The notes beneath the pieces are model-generated. The model did no database searches, was not told where the DNA came from, and saw only the letters and a program-made list of their open reading frames with translations. This document shows positions 44,399-53,347 of a stretch of 64,000 nucleotides of DNA, one piece after another (the stretch's first letter is position 1; every line of letters starts with the position of its first letter). The DNA comes from Domibacillus indicus (lineage in GTDB: Bacteria > Bacillota > Bacilli > Bacillales > Domibacillaceae). Location of the stretch: NCBI RefSeq assembly GCF_023715895.1, contig NZ_JAMBOO010000005.1, positions 62,001-126,000 of the forward strand. Direction: 5' to 3'. A program made the translations under genes and the position numbers.

Positions 44399-44995
44399 TT
44401 ATCGTATAACCTGTTCTCGCAGTTGGCTCATGGAATAAAGACCTTCTTTTTCATGCAGCTTTCGCATTTCAATACTACCTACTTTCGTAGCGGCATCATA
44501 CTCACCAAGCACAGTGTCCATCATAATAAAAACTGCCTGATCGTAGGCCATATTTTCTGCATCAAACCCTTTGATGAAAAACCTGAGATCCACCAATTCT
44601 GCTTTTGGATCATACAGATAATCGAAATATATGTCTTCATCAGTCAGTGTCAGCCCGTTAATCGAAACATGGCAGCCCTCTTCAGACGGCTGGCGAAAAG
44701 CGATAATGTCGAAACCATTCAGATTTGGGGCTTGATCCACTAATCCTCTGACAACGGGAAATAATTCTTCCACACCGTCTGCACTGATGATAAATTCCCT
44801 TTTTCCGTTTATCAGATCCGCACTAAATTCGAATGCAAGATCCTTGTGCACCTTGCGCAATTTTTTCTCAAGCTGGCTAAACAATGGCTCATAATTTTCT
44901 TCAGACAACTGGTAATAGTCCTGTTGTACTTCCTTAAACCATTGCCAAAACAATGCTGCCTGATCTTTTTTCTGAAACAGTCTTTTAATGGGCAT
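44399..44995 (-). CDS. Conserved-looking hypothetical protein
   Basis: 198 residues, acidic, soluble, no signal peptide. Blocks that look structured: ALFWQWFKEVQQDYYQL near 14, NGKREFIISADGVEELFPVV near 66, FDIIAFRQPSEEGCHVSINGL near 97 and VFIMMDTVLGEYDAATKVGSIEM near 155. I do not recognise a named family. AAAAGGATGAGGG precedes the ATG. It is 29 bp after the methyltransferase stop region on the same strand, so the two may share a transcript. Confidence 0.7.
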   Translation of the reverse strand: MPIKRLFQKKDQAALFWQWFKEVQQDYYQLSEENYEPLFSQLEKKLRKVHKDLAFEFSADLINGKREFIISADGVEELFPVVRGLVDQAPNLNGFDIIAFRQPSEEGCHVSINGLTLTDEDIYFDYLYDPKAELVDLRFFIKGFDAENMAYDQAVFIMMDTVLGEYDAATKVGSIEMRKLHEKEGLYSMSQLREQVIR

Positions 44996-45024
44996 TGTCC
45001 CTCATCCTTTTCACTATTTTTATT

Positions 45025-45627
45025 TCATTGTAATGTAAGTTCTCGAACGATACTTCCCATCAGCTGTTTTTCCTGCTTTACCTTCAGGCCGGCAGCTTGT
45101 ATGTTCTCTATTGTTTTTCGATTAATATTAGCGCCCCACATCCTGACAATAATAGGATTTATAATATCCATCAGCTTGCCAAGAACAACATGTTCACTAC
45201 GCATGTGTTCAAGCATCAACACTTTGCCACCAGGCTTTAACACTCTCTTTATTTCTTTTAATCCCTGAACCGGATCAGGTACTGAACAAAAAACACATGC
45301 TGTAACGACGGTATCAAAGGATGCATCAGGAAAATCTATCTTTTCTGCATCCATCTCCATTAGTTTTACAGGAACCGGGGCTTTTTCTGCTTCTTCTTTG
45401 GCCAGCTTTATCATTTTAGAACTGAAATCAATCCCTGTTACATAGGTTACCGCAGAAGGATAAAAAGGGAGATTCGCACCTGTGCCAATCCCAACCTCTA
45501 GTACCTCTCCTTCTGCCTTTGCAAGCATTTCTTTGCGCCACGAGGGGCGGACCATTTTATCCATCGTATTAAACACTGGAGCAATTCGGTTGTATCGTCT
45601 TTTAATGATTTCTGTTTGTTTAGACAT
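45025..45627 (-). CDS. Class I SAM-dependent methyltransferase
   Basis: 200 residues. Motif I is VLEVGIGTGANLPFYP (about 40), motif II is MDAEKIDFPDASFDTVVTA (about 92), and the post-motif is LKEIKRVLKPGGKVLMLEH (about 122). This arrangement is like UbiE/PmtA-type small-molecule or lipid methyltransferases. The substrate is not readable. GATAGGAGAGC precedes the ATG. Confidence 0.82.
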   Translation of the reverse strand: MSKQTEIIKRRYNRIAPVFNTMDKMVRPSWRKEMLAKAEGEVLEVGIGTGANLPFYPSAVTYVTGIDFSSKMIKLAKEEAEKAPVPVKLMEMDAEKIDFPDASFDTVVTACVFCSVPDPVQGLKEIKRVLKPGGKVLMLEHMRSEHVVLGKLMDIINPIIVRMWGANINRKTIENIQAAGLKVKQEKQLMGSIVRELTLQ

Positions 45628-45934
45628 ACTGAAGCTCTCCTATCTTGGTCACTTTGTTAAGGAATTAAAAACAACATATAAAACACTTACTGCAAATTCA
45701 AAGGTTCTACTGCAAAACGGACAAAGAACCGGGAAGAAATGAGGGAAATACCTTGTTAAAGAACAGCGTCCTATATGTATTCAACCATGTTTGCCTGGGC
45801 AAAGCGCAAACTTCTGCTTTCAGGGTGACTTCTTATTCTGCAGCTATGTGAACAATCTTTTTCATTTCTTTGACATAAACATATTCTCTGGCTTTAAATC
45901 GTTCATTCTCTATAGTCATTTCCCTTTTTCTCGG

Positions 45935-45964
45935 TTGACATATCGAAAAAAATCGATATACAAT
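45935..45964 (+). promoter_or_regulatory. ArsR promoter with operator in the spacer
   Basis: -35 TTGACA (45935-45940) and -10 TACAAT (45959-45964) are separated by 18 bp that consist entirely of the inverted repeat TATCGA-AAAAAA-TCGATA. Repressor bound here would block RNA polymerase. Only 7 bp separate the -10 from the ATG at 45972. Confidence 0.75.
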
Positions 45965-45971
45965 AGTAAGC

Positions 45972-46286
45972 ATGGAACCAATCGATGTATTTAAGGCGTT
46001 ATCAAATGAAACCCGACTTAATATTTTACACTGGTTAAAGGAACCAGAGAAGCACTTCCCTAAACAAGGCGCTCACCTGCCAAAGGAGGTTAGTATCAAA
46101 GGGGGAGTATGTGTAGGGGATATTCAAGAAAAAGCCAAAGCTTCTCAATCTACCGTTTCCCATTACTTAAACATAATGCAGAAAGCGGGCCTGCTTGAAT
46201 CAGTTCGTTATGGTCAATGGACCTATTATAGACGAAATGAAGAAGCCATTCATCAGTTAGCTGAATATTTTAAAACAGAAATTTGA
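45972..46286 (+). CDS. ArsR family transcriptional regulator
   Basis: 104 residues. The winged helix includes VFKALSNETRLNILHWL and VGDIQEKAKASQSTVSHYLNIMQKAGLLE. There is a single Cys (in GGVCVGD), so a classic CxC metal site is lacking and the signal is unknown. There is no Shine-Dalgarno sequence before the ATG, and the -10 element is 7 bp upstream, so the mRNA would be leaderless or nearly so. It probably represses itself and the following DMT pair. Confidence 0.88.
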   Translation: MEPIDVFKALSNETRLNILHWLKEPEKHFPKQGAHLPKEVSIKGGVCVGDIQEKAKASQSTVSHYLNIMQKAGLLESVRYGQWTYYRRNEEAIHQLAEYFKTEI

Positions 46287-46317
46287 GTTGATTGATTTCT
46301 GTTTTTTTACGACGTTT

Positions 46318-46339
46318 TATATCGATTATTCTAGATATA
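46318..46339. promoter_or_regulatory. Second ArsR-like operator before the DMT pair
   Basis: TATATC ... GATATA, a 22-bp dyad with CGAT in common with the site at 45941. It lies 34 bp before the DMT gene start. Confidence 0.4.
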
Positions 46340-46372
46340 TAATTATAAAGATATTAAGGAGGGATTTATCTC

Positions 46373-46801
46373 GTGCGTTACTTCGCCTATATACTAGCGT
46401 TATTAGCAGGATCAGCCCTTAGCTTTGAAGGAGCTATCTATGCTGAACTAGGGAAAACAATAGGACAGCTCGAAACTAGCTTTTATAACTTCTTTATGGG
46501 CTCAATCATCATGGGATTATTATGGTTATTCTTTGGAAAAGGTAAACTTTCATATGCGGTGGAAGCACCTAAATGGTCCATACTAGGAGGCGTTCTAGGA
46601 GTTGTATATTTAACATCTATCGTGATTAGTGTTCCATTTGTTGGTGTTGGAATCACCATGGTTGCAGTCATTATTGGTCAATTGGTAATGAGTATGGTTA
46701 TTGAACATTATGGCTGGCTTGGCAGCAAAAAAACCAGAATCAATAAAGAAAAAATATTTGCCGTTATTTCAATGATTATGGCGCTTATTTTAATAAACTA
46801 G
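46373..46801 (+). CDS. DMT family transporter subunit (DUF606/YdcZ type), first of pair
   Basis: 142 residues with four to five transmembrane helices. It begins MRYFAYILALLAGSALSFEG and has APKWSILGGVLGVVYL in the middle, the DUF606 landmark. It starts at GTG with AAGGAGGG upstream. DUF606 proteins are half-size drug/metabolite transporters that act as pairs. The next gene, 11 bp on, is the likely partner. Confidence 0.85.
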   Translation: MRYFAYILALLAGSALSFEGAIYAELGKTIGQLETSFYNFFMGSIIMGLLWLFFGKGKLSYAVEAPKWSILGGVLGVVYLTSIVISVPFVGVGITMVAVIIGQLVMSMVIEHYGWLGSKKTRINKEKIFAVISMIMALILIN

Positions 46802-46812
46802 GAGGCCTAAAA

Positions 46813-47277
46813 ATGGGTATATTCATGATTCTATTCACCTTATTAGGAGGTATTACGTTAAGCGCCCAATCGTCTATCAATGGAACACTTAGTCGAAAAG
46901 CCGGAACAATAGAAACGACATTTTTGACCTTTATCACTGGATCTATGTTTCTTGCCATTTTTATCCTGTTTTTTGGTCAAGGAAATGTGCTTGGAATACT
47001 GGAAGCACCCAAATGGCAATTAAGTGCCGCCTTTTTAGGTACGATGTATTTGCTTCTCACTGTCATGGCTGTTCCAAAAATTGGGGTCATTGCAACCAAT
47101 ATTGCTGGTATTATTGGTCAGCTTGTCATTGGTATGCTTATTGATCATTTTGGCTGGTTTGGCAGTTTAGTCATATCTTTTGATTTGAAGCGCTCTTTTG
47201 CCTTACTCTTTATGATCATTGCTCTTTATTTTATCTACAAAGGAAATAAACGCTCCAGTGAAGAAACCTGTGCATAA
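46813..47277 (+). CDS. DMT family transporter subunit (DUF606/YdcZ type), second of pair
   Basis: 154 residues with the same fold as its neighbour (LGGITLSAQSSINGTLSRKAG, APKWQLSAAFLGTMYLLL, IAGIIGQLVIGMLIDHFGWFG). AGGAGGCC precedes the ATG. The two probably form an antiparallel heterodimer. Export substrate unknown. The ArsR gene in front may control both. Confidence 0.85.
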   Translation: MGIFMILFTLLGGITLSAQSSINGTLSRKAGTIETTFLTFITGSMFLAIFILFFGQGNVLGILEAPKWQLSAAFLGTMYLLLTVMAVPKIGVIATNIAGIIGQLVIGMLIDHFGWFGSLVISFDLKRSFALLFMIIALYFIYKGNKRSSEETCA

Positions 47278-47292
47278 CAAGTTTGAATAATG

Positions 47293-47331
47293 AAAAACGC
47301 TGCAAACCATAAAGAAGGAGCAGCGTTTTTT
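47293..47331 (+). terminator. Terminator of the ArsR-DMT operon
   Basis: AAAAACGCTGC / GCAGCGTTTTTT with a 16-base loop. Confidence 0.85.
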
Positions 47332-47677
47332 ATAAGATCAACATATCTTTATTCATCTAAATTTTTCATTCGTCGAACAAAAAAACGAGACGTATTTTTA
47401 GCGAACCCCTTTTCTAAAGTCCTTTATGCTTCGCAGGACAGATCTCCCCCCATCCTCTTCTAAGGTCACTGGCCCCCTTATACACCATTTCCCTATTTCA
47501 GTTCTTTGTGTATAGTCCCATTTTTTCACCTTAATACTTCACTCCATTCTAAACAGAATGGGGCTATACCTGTTTGAATCTGTTTATGCTTAAAAAAGCA
47601 ACGTTTCTCTCTGTCTCAGCAATTTTGAGTAATAATTCAACCTTAGCTCGACTTAGAAAAAATATAACCAGCTATGT

Positions 47678-47751
47678 AGTGAACCTCTCCACCTAAATCA
47701 AAGATTTTGATGGAGCATCCCTTATCTTGAATACAGTACAACATCAGCTGG
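47678..47751 (-). ncRNA. Predicted omega RNA 3' part of element 2
   Basis: The 74 bp between the tnpB stop and the right edge holds the terminal palindrome. By analogy with known TnpB systems, the RNA scaffold ends at AGGTTCACT and the flank beyond would act as guide. Inferred. Confidence 0.3.
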
Positions 47752-49110
47752 TTAAGCTTCCTCCGGAAGCCCGAGTGCATGATGGAGACTAATGAACGAA
47801 GACAAGGTCTGGGATGCCCTTATTGCCAGTTCAGGAACTTTTGCCTGAAGTGACAACCATTTCGTTTCCGAAGTGGATTTTTGAAAAGCCCGAATGAAGT
47901 AGCGGGCTCCAATATTATAAGAAGCAGATAAATCCGCGTGATAGACTTTACCGGTTGAAAATACGGCAAGGTCTTTTTTCGGGTTCCGTTTCACTTTCCC
48001 AGAACCGTCGAACGCCAGGGCGCTGGTGTTTCGCGGGTTGATCCGGGAGATGCGCATACCCAGGCAATGCGCCATTTCTTCCACTTTGTTCTGGATACCT
48101 ATTTTTCGCCACCCGTGAAGCTTGAAACGAAGTTTCCTAGCTCCATAGAACCCCTTTGGGGTTTTCATTCTGCCCAGGTATTCGAATACGATGACGTCAC
48201 AGCCATGCTTTGCCGCAAATTTTATAATTTCCTGGCTTGTGTGGCGGACAATATGCTGCTGGTATCCATTGATCTGCCGCCAAAAATTCGGTGCCTGAAT
48301 GCGGCCGCTTGCCCGCTGGGCTTTCCGCAGTTTATTCGTTAACGTCTGCAGACGGTCTTTTTCTTTAGGCTGGTCAATAAACTTCCGGCCTAAGACAGTG
48401 CCTCTTACATCGATAATGGAACAAACCGCAGAGTTCGTCAGTCCGAGATCTACCGCGCATACTTTTTGTTCTTGAATAGGTGTTTTTGTTAAAGTGACTT
48501 TGTTTTCATAGCTGATGGAAAGGAAGAATTTCTTTCCCCGCTTAATCAGCTTAGGGTTGTTCTCCTTCCATCCCCAGACACCCCTTTTATAAAGGTCCTG
48601 CTCTTTAAATTCGATATCCATCCATATCCAGTCATTCTGATGGAATACCTTGATTTGCGCGGTCGTATCTGACGCCCTGTTGAACATGTTTCCGCGATAA
48701 AATACAGGGAACTCTTTATGCTTCACTTGCAGCCGCGGAGGCTGTTTTTTAAACTTCTTTCCTTCAGAAAAAGCGTATTTCTGCTCTTTTTCCCAATTTT
48801 GATAGTTAGAGCGGAAGCTCTTTACTTTGCCAAAAGCGGAAGCAATAGCACTTCTGCGAAAATAGGACGGAAACTTGTAAAAACGTTCGTTAAACTCTTT
48901 GTATTTCGGAAGAGGGTTTGATTTGGTTGCGTGAATCAGTTTTTCTACTGCCGGCACAATTGATTTTGTTGTCAGGTCGTCGGTATGATCAAACTCTTTG
49001 TCGATCACTTGAATGATGAAAGACAGGGCGTTATTGTAAATATCCAGCGTATCATTGAAGATTTCGGTCCGGTTTGTAATTTTGTGCAGCAGTGACTTCG
49101 CAACTTTCAT
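47752..49110 (-). CDS. TnpB-like RNA-guided nuclease without a zinc ribbon
   Basis: 452 residues from the ATG with AGGAGGG 7 bp upstream. The RuvC residues are kept: CAVDLGLTNS (Asp221), VFEYLGR (Glu310) and YHADLSASYNIG (Asp393). Between RuvC-II and -III, where a CxxC-CxxC ribbon normally sits, the sequence is RINPRNTSALAFDGSG, then KVKRNPKKDLAVFSTGK, with no cysteines. A 50-residue C-terminal extension follows RuvC-III. It is longer than standard TnpB (about 380-400). The intact triad suggests nuclease activity. An alternative is a domesticated regulator, but such forms usually lose the triad. Confidence 0.85.
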   Translation of the reverse strand: MKVAKSLLHKITNRTEIFNDTLDIYNNALSFIIQVIDKEFDHTDDLTTKSIVPAVEKLIHATKSNPLPKYKEFNERFYKFPSYFRRSAIASAFGKVKSFRSNYQNWEKEQKYAFSEGKKFKKQPPRLQVKHKEFPVFYRGNMFNRASDTTAQIKVFHQNDWIWMDIEFKEQDLYKRGVWGWKENNPKLIKRGKKFFLSISYENKVTLTKTPIQEQKVCAVDLGLTNSAVCSIIDVRGTVLGRKFIDQPKEKDRLQTLTNKLRKAQRASGRIQAPNFWRQINGYQQHIVRHTSQEIIKFAAKHGCDVIVFEYLGRMKTPKGFYGARKLRFKLHGWRKIGIQNKVEEMAHCLGMRISRINPRNTSALAFDGSGKVKRNPKKDLAVFSTGKVYHADLSASYNIGARYFIRAFQKSTSETKWLSLQAKVPELAIRASQTLSSFISLHHALGLPEEA

Positions 49111-49143
49111 GATCAAACCCTCCTTTCCATTTTTTAGTCCTTA

Positions 49144-49162
49144 TGATACGTTGATCGTATCA
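49144..49162. promoter_or_regulatory. Inverted repeat before the divergent tnpB
   Basis: TGATACG TTGAT CGTATCA, a perfect 7-bp dyad 34 bp upstream of the start codon. It looks like an operator within the promoter of the element. The rest of 49163-49438 contains the left-end hairpin and the chemoreceptor promoter region. Confidence 0.45.
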
Positions 49163-49438
49163 AAATGGAAATCAATTGTAAAACGAAAAGAGAATCAATA
49201 TGAGTGATTATAAATAAGAACTAGCAATGGGTCTAATGAAAAAATATATAGAAGAGTAGGAAGAATTAAGACCTTAGCGCCTAACCCCCACTAAATCGGA
49301 GATTTTGAAGGGGTTAGGCGCTAATTTTTTGTTCAAGTTAAAAGAAAAACAGCCGATAAAACTAGTAGTAAAGCCTTGGTTAGCATTATATATTTTGTCT
49401 AACTTATCATTATTTTATAGTCATTTAGGAGGAAAAAC

Positions 49439-51451
49439 ATGAGGACGAAAAAGACAGCAAGAAAAGAGTTGTCTCAAAAAGGAAATCGCTTGTTCGCTGG
49501 ATCGCTTAAGAATAAACTGATTATATCCTTTGCATTAATTTTGATTATCCCAAGCTTAATTATTGGCTCTCTTTCTTACGTGAAAGCAAAAACGAGTATC
49601 CAGGAAGAGATTACAAACAGTGCAGAAACCAATGTTCAGTTACTTAGTGATGTGTTAGATACTGCTTTTAAAGCAAAAATGGAGCAGACTAATTTTTTAG
49701 CAAGCCGGATAAGCAAAGAGCTGTTTAAAGATCCATCTTATAAAAATCTTCATAATCAACTTGCCGGCTTTTATAACACAACTGAAGGACTGCTTTCTGT
49801 TTATGTTGGCACAACAGACGGAACCTTTGTAATGGAACCGGCCCTTGGTTCTCCGGAAGGTTATGATCCGAGAGAAAGAGGTTGGTACAAACAGGCGATG
49901 GAACACAAAGGAGAAGCGATCATTACATCTCCCTACCCAGATGCTTCGACAGGAAAAATGGTTGTAACAATTGCTTCGGCCCTTCAAGATGGAAGTGGAG
50001 TTGTTGGATTCGATCTTGAAATTAACAGTTTGGGCGAAATTGTTTCACAGGCCTCTATTGGGCAAAAAGGGTACCCGTTTATCATAGACGGAGATCAAAA
50101 GGTTGTTTTCCACCCGACCGTAAAACCGGGTGAAACATTAGACAGCCAGATTAGCGGTCCATTATTCGCCTCCAATGAAGGGCATTTTGAATACGAATTT
50201 GAAGGTAATGCGAAGGACATGGTTTTCCTAACCAATCCAACGACCGGCTGGAAAGTGGCAGGAACAATGGAAGTATCTGAATTTACTGATGCCTCCCAAT
50301 CGATATGGAACAGTGCTTTATTGACTTTAGCCCTTTCCCTTATTGCTGGCAGTTTGTTTGTATTCTTTGTCCTTCGTTCTATTCTTCGTCCTATCAGCCG
50401 TTTAATGGCAGTAACTGAAAAAGTAAGCAACGGAGATTTAACAGAACGTGTAGATATAAAAACAAAGGATGAGATTGGACAACTGGGGACAAGCTTTAAC
50501 CAAATGATTGATTCTCTCCGCAGTGTTCTCATGAAGATTAATGATTCATCCCAGCATTTAGCGGCATCTACCCAGCAGCTATCAGCTGGCTCTGAATACA
50601 CAGCCCAGACAACAAAAGAAGTAGCCGATGCTATTCAGGAAGTTGCATCAGGTTCAGAAACTCAAATGACCAGTACGGAAGAATCCGTAAAAGCGACCGA
50701 GGAAATTGCGAGAGGAATTCAGTATATTGCTGAAGGATCTAATATGGTTTCGGAATCTTCCGTTACTGCATCTCAAAATGCTCAAAAAGGAAATGAAGCA
50801 CTTGAACAAGTCACAGCACAAATGAAGCTTATCGCTGAAACGGTAAACGGAAGTGTAGGGACGGTTAAGCTTCTGGAAGAACATTCTCAGGAAATTGGAA
50901 AAATCACAGATGTCATTACACAAATTGCCGATCAAACAAATCTTCTGGCGTTAAATGCTGCAATTGAAGCAGCACGGGCTGGCGAACAAGGAAAAGGATT
51001 TGCGGTTGTAGCGGAAGAAGTGCGGAAGCTAGCGGAAGAGTCCAAAAAGTCAGCGAACCAGATTTCTAACTTGATTAGTACCATTCAAAAAGACACAGCT
51101 AAAGCGGTGACTTCCATGGAAAGAGGCAAATCAGAAGTTGAAAGCGGCTATAGTGTAGTCATTACTGCAGGAGAAGCTTTCGAGCAGATTCTTGGGTCTG
51201 TTCAAAAAGTAACGGAACAAATACAAGAAGTTTCAGCTACTTCTCAAGAGATTTCTGCCAGTGCTGAAGAAGTCACTGCATCTGTTGAAGAAGTTTCCAG
51301 CATCGCCAGCGAAACAGCAGCCAGCGCGAGTCAAGTGGCTGTTTCCGCCGAGGCTCAGCTGCATTCCATTGAAGAGATTACAAAGTCTATTCATGAATTA
51401 AGCAAACTTGCAACCGACTTACAAGAAACAGTGAACGAATTTAGAATGTAA
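49439..51451 (+). CDS. Methyl-accepting chemotaxis protein with dCache sensor
   Basis: 670 residues. A basic N-terminus is followed by helix 1 (about 28-50). The extracellular double-Cache domain (about 55-285) has [20 protein letters not shown], a ligand-site motif for small molecules or amino acids. Helix 2 is at about 288-312, HAMP at about 313-366 ([20 protein letters not shown]), and a long coiled-coil signalling domain follows with the hairpin [21 protein letters not shown] near 498. It couples ligand sensing to CheA/CheW. AGGAGGAAAAAC precedes the ATG. Single gene with its own terminator. Confidence 0.95.
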   Translation: MRTKKTARKELSQKGNRLFAGSLKNKLIISFALILIIPSLIIGSLSYVKAKTSIQEEITNSAETNVQLLSDVLDTAFKAKMEQTNFLASRISKELFKDPSYKNLHNQLAGFYNTTEGLLSVYVGTTDGTFVMEPALGSPEGYDPRERGWYKQAMEHKGEAIITSPYPDASTGKMVVTIASALQDGSGVVGFDLEINSLGEIVSQASIGQKGYPFIIDGDQKVVFHPTVKPGETLDSQISGPLFASNEGHFEYEFEGNAKDMVFLTNPTTGWKVAGTMEVSEFTDASQSIWNSALLTLALSLIAGSLFVFFVLRSILRPISRLMAVTEKVSNGDLTERVDIKTKDEIGQLGTSFNQMIDSLRSVLMKINDSSQHLAASTQQLSAGSEYTAQTTKEVADAIQEVASGSETQMTSTEESVKATEEIARGIQYIAEGSNMVSESSVTASQNAQKGNEALEQVTAQMKLIAETVNGSVGTVKLLEEHSQEIGKITDVITQIADQTNLLALNAAIEAARAGEQGKGFAVVAEEVRKLAEESKKSANQISNLISTIQKDTAKAVTSMERGKSEVESGYSVVITAGEAFEQILGSVQKVTEQIQEVSATSQEISASAEEVTASVEEVSSIASETAASASQVAVSAEAQLHSIEEITKSIHELSKLATDLQETVNEFRM

Positions 51452-51524
51452 GAAACAGCTTAATGAAAACATACAGCAAAGGTGAAATCCGCTTAGGAGA
51501 TATTTATTACCTCAGCAGCCAAGC

Positions 51525-51565
51525 AAAAAAGCGCTGTTCCTTGAAAATAAGGAACAGCGCTTTTC
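51525..51565 (+). terminator. Terminator of the chemoreceptor gene
   Basis: AAAAAAGCGCTGTTCC / GGAACAGCGCTTTTC with a 10-base loop, T-rich afterwards. Confidence 0.9.
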
Positions 51566-51711
51566 TTTTGCTCACTTCTCTCTTTAGCTAACAACTTGGT
51601 TATTAAAAAGAAGTCTTTGAAATTCTCCAACGGCTTTGTATAAACTCTGAATTTTTTGGGGGTACACCAGTTTAACATCCTACTTCAGTTTTACCCTGAA
51701 TTGGGACACTT

Positions 51712-52695
51712 CTACTGTTCCCCCATTCCCTCAAGATTCTTTAACTCAAAGTTATCGAGCAATGCACGCACTTCATCTGTTGACTCTGTGTTCATTAATT
51801 GATTTCTTAATTCACTCGCCCCTCGAAATCCTTTGACATATATCTTAAAAAAGCGATGAAGAGCCTTGAACGGACGCAGCTCTAATTTTGAATATTTATC
51901 ATGGAGATCCAGATGTAGCCTTAAGAGATCAAGCAGTTCCTTACTACTATGATCTTTCGGCTGCTTTTCAAAGGCAAATGGATTATTGAAAATACCGCGC
52001 CCAATCATAACCCCATCAACACCATATTGATGAGCGAGCTTTAAGCCAGTTTCACGGTCAGGGATATCCCCATTGATCGTCAAGAGTGTATCTGGCGCCA
52101 CCTGGTCACGAAGTTTTTTAATCTCCGGGATCAGCTCCCAATGAGCATCTACTTTGCTCATTTCCTTTCTTGTACGCAGATGAATGGAAAGATTAGCAAT
52201 GTCTTGTTTCAATATGTGTGTTAGCCAGTCATGCCATTCGTCTACATCGGTGAAACCAAGCCTTGTCTTTACGCTTACGGGCAATCCTCCTGCTTTTGCT
52301 GCTTGTATTAAATCTGCTGCAACTTCTGGGCGACGGATAAGGCCGCTTCCCTTCCCATTCTGTGTCACATTAGGTACAGGACAGCCCATGTTGATATCCA
52401 GACCCCTAAACCCGAGCTCCGCCATACCAATACTCATTTGCCGAAAGTATTCAGGCTTATCCCCCCATATATGGGCTACAATGGGTTGTTCATCCTCTGT
52501 AAAAGTCAAACGCCCACGCACACTATGTTTCCCCTCTGGGTGACAATAGCTCTCCGTGTTGGTAAACTCTGTAAAAAAAACATCAGGTCTGGCTGCTTCA
52601 CTCACTACATGGCGAAAAACAACATCCGTCACATCTTCCATTGGTGCCAGTATAAAAAAAGGTCGTGGTAAATCACGCCAAAAATTATTTATCAT
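51712..52695 (-). CDS. tRNA-dihydrouridine synthase
   Basis: 327 residues. [18 protein letters not shown] opens the FMN barrel. The catalytic Cys is in [20 protein letters not shown] (Cys105). SVKTRLG and [12 protein letters not shown] follow. It reduces uridines of tRNA with NADPH. It is closer to the DusC-like group than to the usual Bacillus DusB, judging from [12 protein letters not shown] and [10 protein letters not shown]. The start is ATG at 52695 or a TTG at 52701 or 52707. AGAGGA favours 52695 or 52701. Confidence 0.9.
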   Translation of the reverse strand: MINNFWRDLPRPFFILAPMEDVTDVVFRHVVSEAARPDVFFTEFTNTESYCHPEGKHSVRGRLTFTEDEQPIVAHIWGDKPEYFRQMSIGMAELGFRGLDINMGCPVPNVTQNGKGSGLIRRPEVAADLIQAAKAGGLPVSVKTRLGFTDVDEWHDWLTHILKQDIANLSIHLRTRKEMSKVDAHWELIPEIKKLRDQVAPDTLLTINGDIPDRETGLKLAHQYGVDGVMIGRGIFNNPFAFEKQPKDHSSKELLDLLRLHLDLHDKYSKLELRPFKALHRFFKIYVKGFRGASELRNQLMNTESTDEVRALLDNFELKNLEGMGEQ

Positions 52696-52904
52696 ATTCA
52701 AATTCAAATCCTCTCATTCATTATGGGATACCAGAGTAAACCCTTATCCCAAAATTAAAAAGCAAAATATCTCTGCTTCTTTTACACTTATACCATGCTT
52801 AAGCACTTTTTATCAAACTGATCGGAAATGTTTATCTTAACTTCACAATCTCTGTACAACCAAAATAATCTCCTGCTAAAATTCACTCCATCAACCAGCA
52901 AAAC

Positions 52905-53347
52905 ATGAAAAAACCTCTAAACGTTTTAGCTGCATCATTATCAGCAGGGACAGTGTTTGTATCATCCATTTTTCAATGTTCGCAGAAGAGATTGTCAATC
53001 CTGCGCCTGCAATAGTGTCACCGTTACAGGAAGGATCAACACCATTCACTGATGTAAATAAGACAATCTGTGAAGAGTCTGTAAAATTCCTTTATGACAA
53101 TTTGGATATCATAGGTATAGGTCAAACATTTGGAGTAGAACATCCGATTAAGCGAGCGGATGCTGCCGTTATTATGTACAAACACTTGGATCTTAACGCC
53201 CAAAGCAATGTCCCTGAAACGAATTTTAAAGACGTGCCGGCTCGTGCAGCTCAAGCTGTGGCAGCTCTTAAATATCATGGTATTGTCAACGGCAAGTCGG
53301 ATGTGTACTTTGGGGCTGCAGACAACATTACACGGGGTGAAGCAACC
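52905..53347 (+). pseudogene. S-layer-homology (SLH) domain protein, frameshifted and truncated
   Basis: A signal-peptide frame MKKPLNVLAASLSAGTVFVS runs from 52905, then stops at a TAG. The mature part continues in another frame from about 52976 (MFAEEIVNPAPA). It has an SLH motif FTDV ... FLYDNLDIIGIGQTFGVEHP, then IKRADAAVIMYKHL, and a second one FKDVPARAAQAVAALKYHGI ... ITRGEA. At about 53345 it runs into tnpB antisense sequence. SLH proteins attach to cell-wall polymers. This copy has lost its signal frame and its 3' end. Confidence 0.75.

Larger units (their letters stand above)
47678..49324 (-). mobile_element. TnpB-only element 2 (divergent TnpB)
   Basis: The right end (minus sense) is GCTCCATCAAAATC-TTTGATTTAGGTGGAG followed by AGGTTCACT, matching element 1. 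The left end is the hairpin CCCCTTCAAAATC-TCC-GATTTAGTGGGG (49283-49313, minus sense), itself enclosed by TTAGCGCCTAA arms to 49324. One gene, tnpB. Left of it, 47332-47677 shows no gene. Confidence 0.65.

Noticed and set aside
53275-53340. Genuine C-terminus of a short TnpB
   Set aside because: These codons are antisense to the SLH gene and exist only because of the rearrangement.
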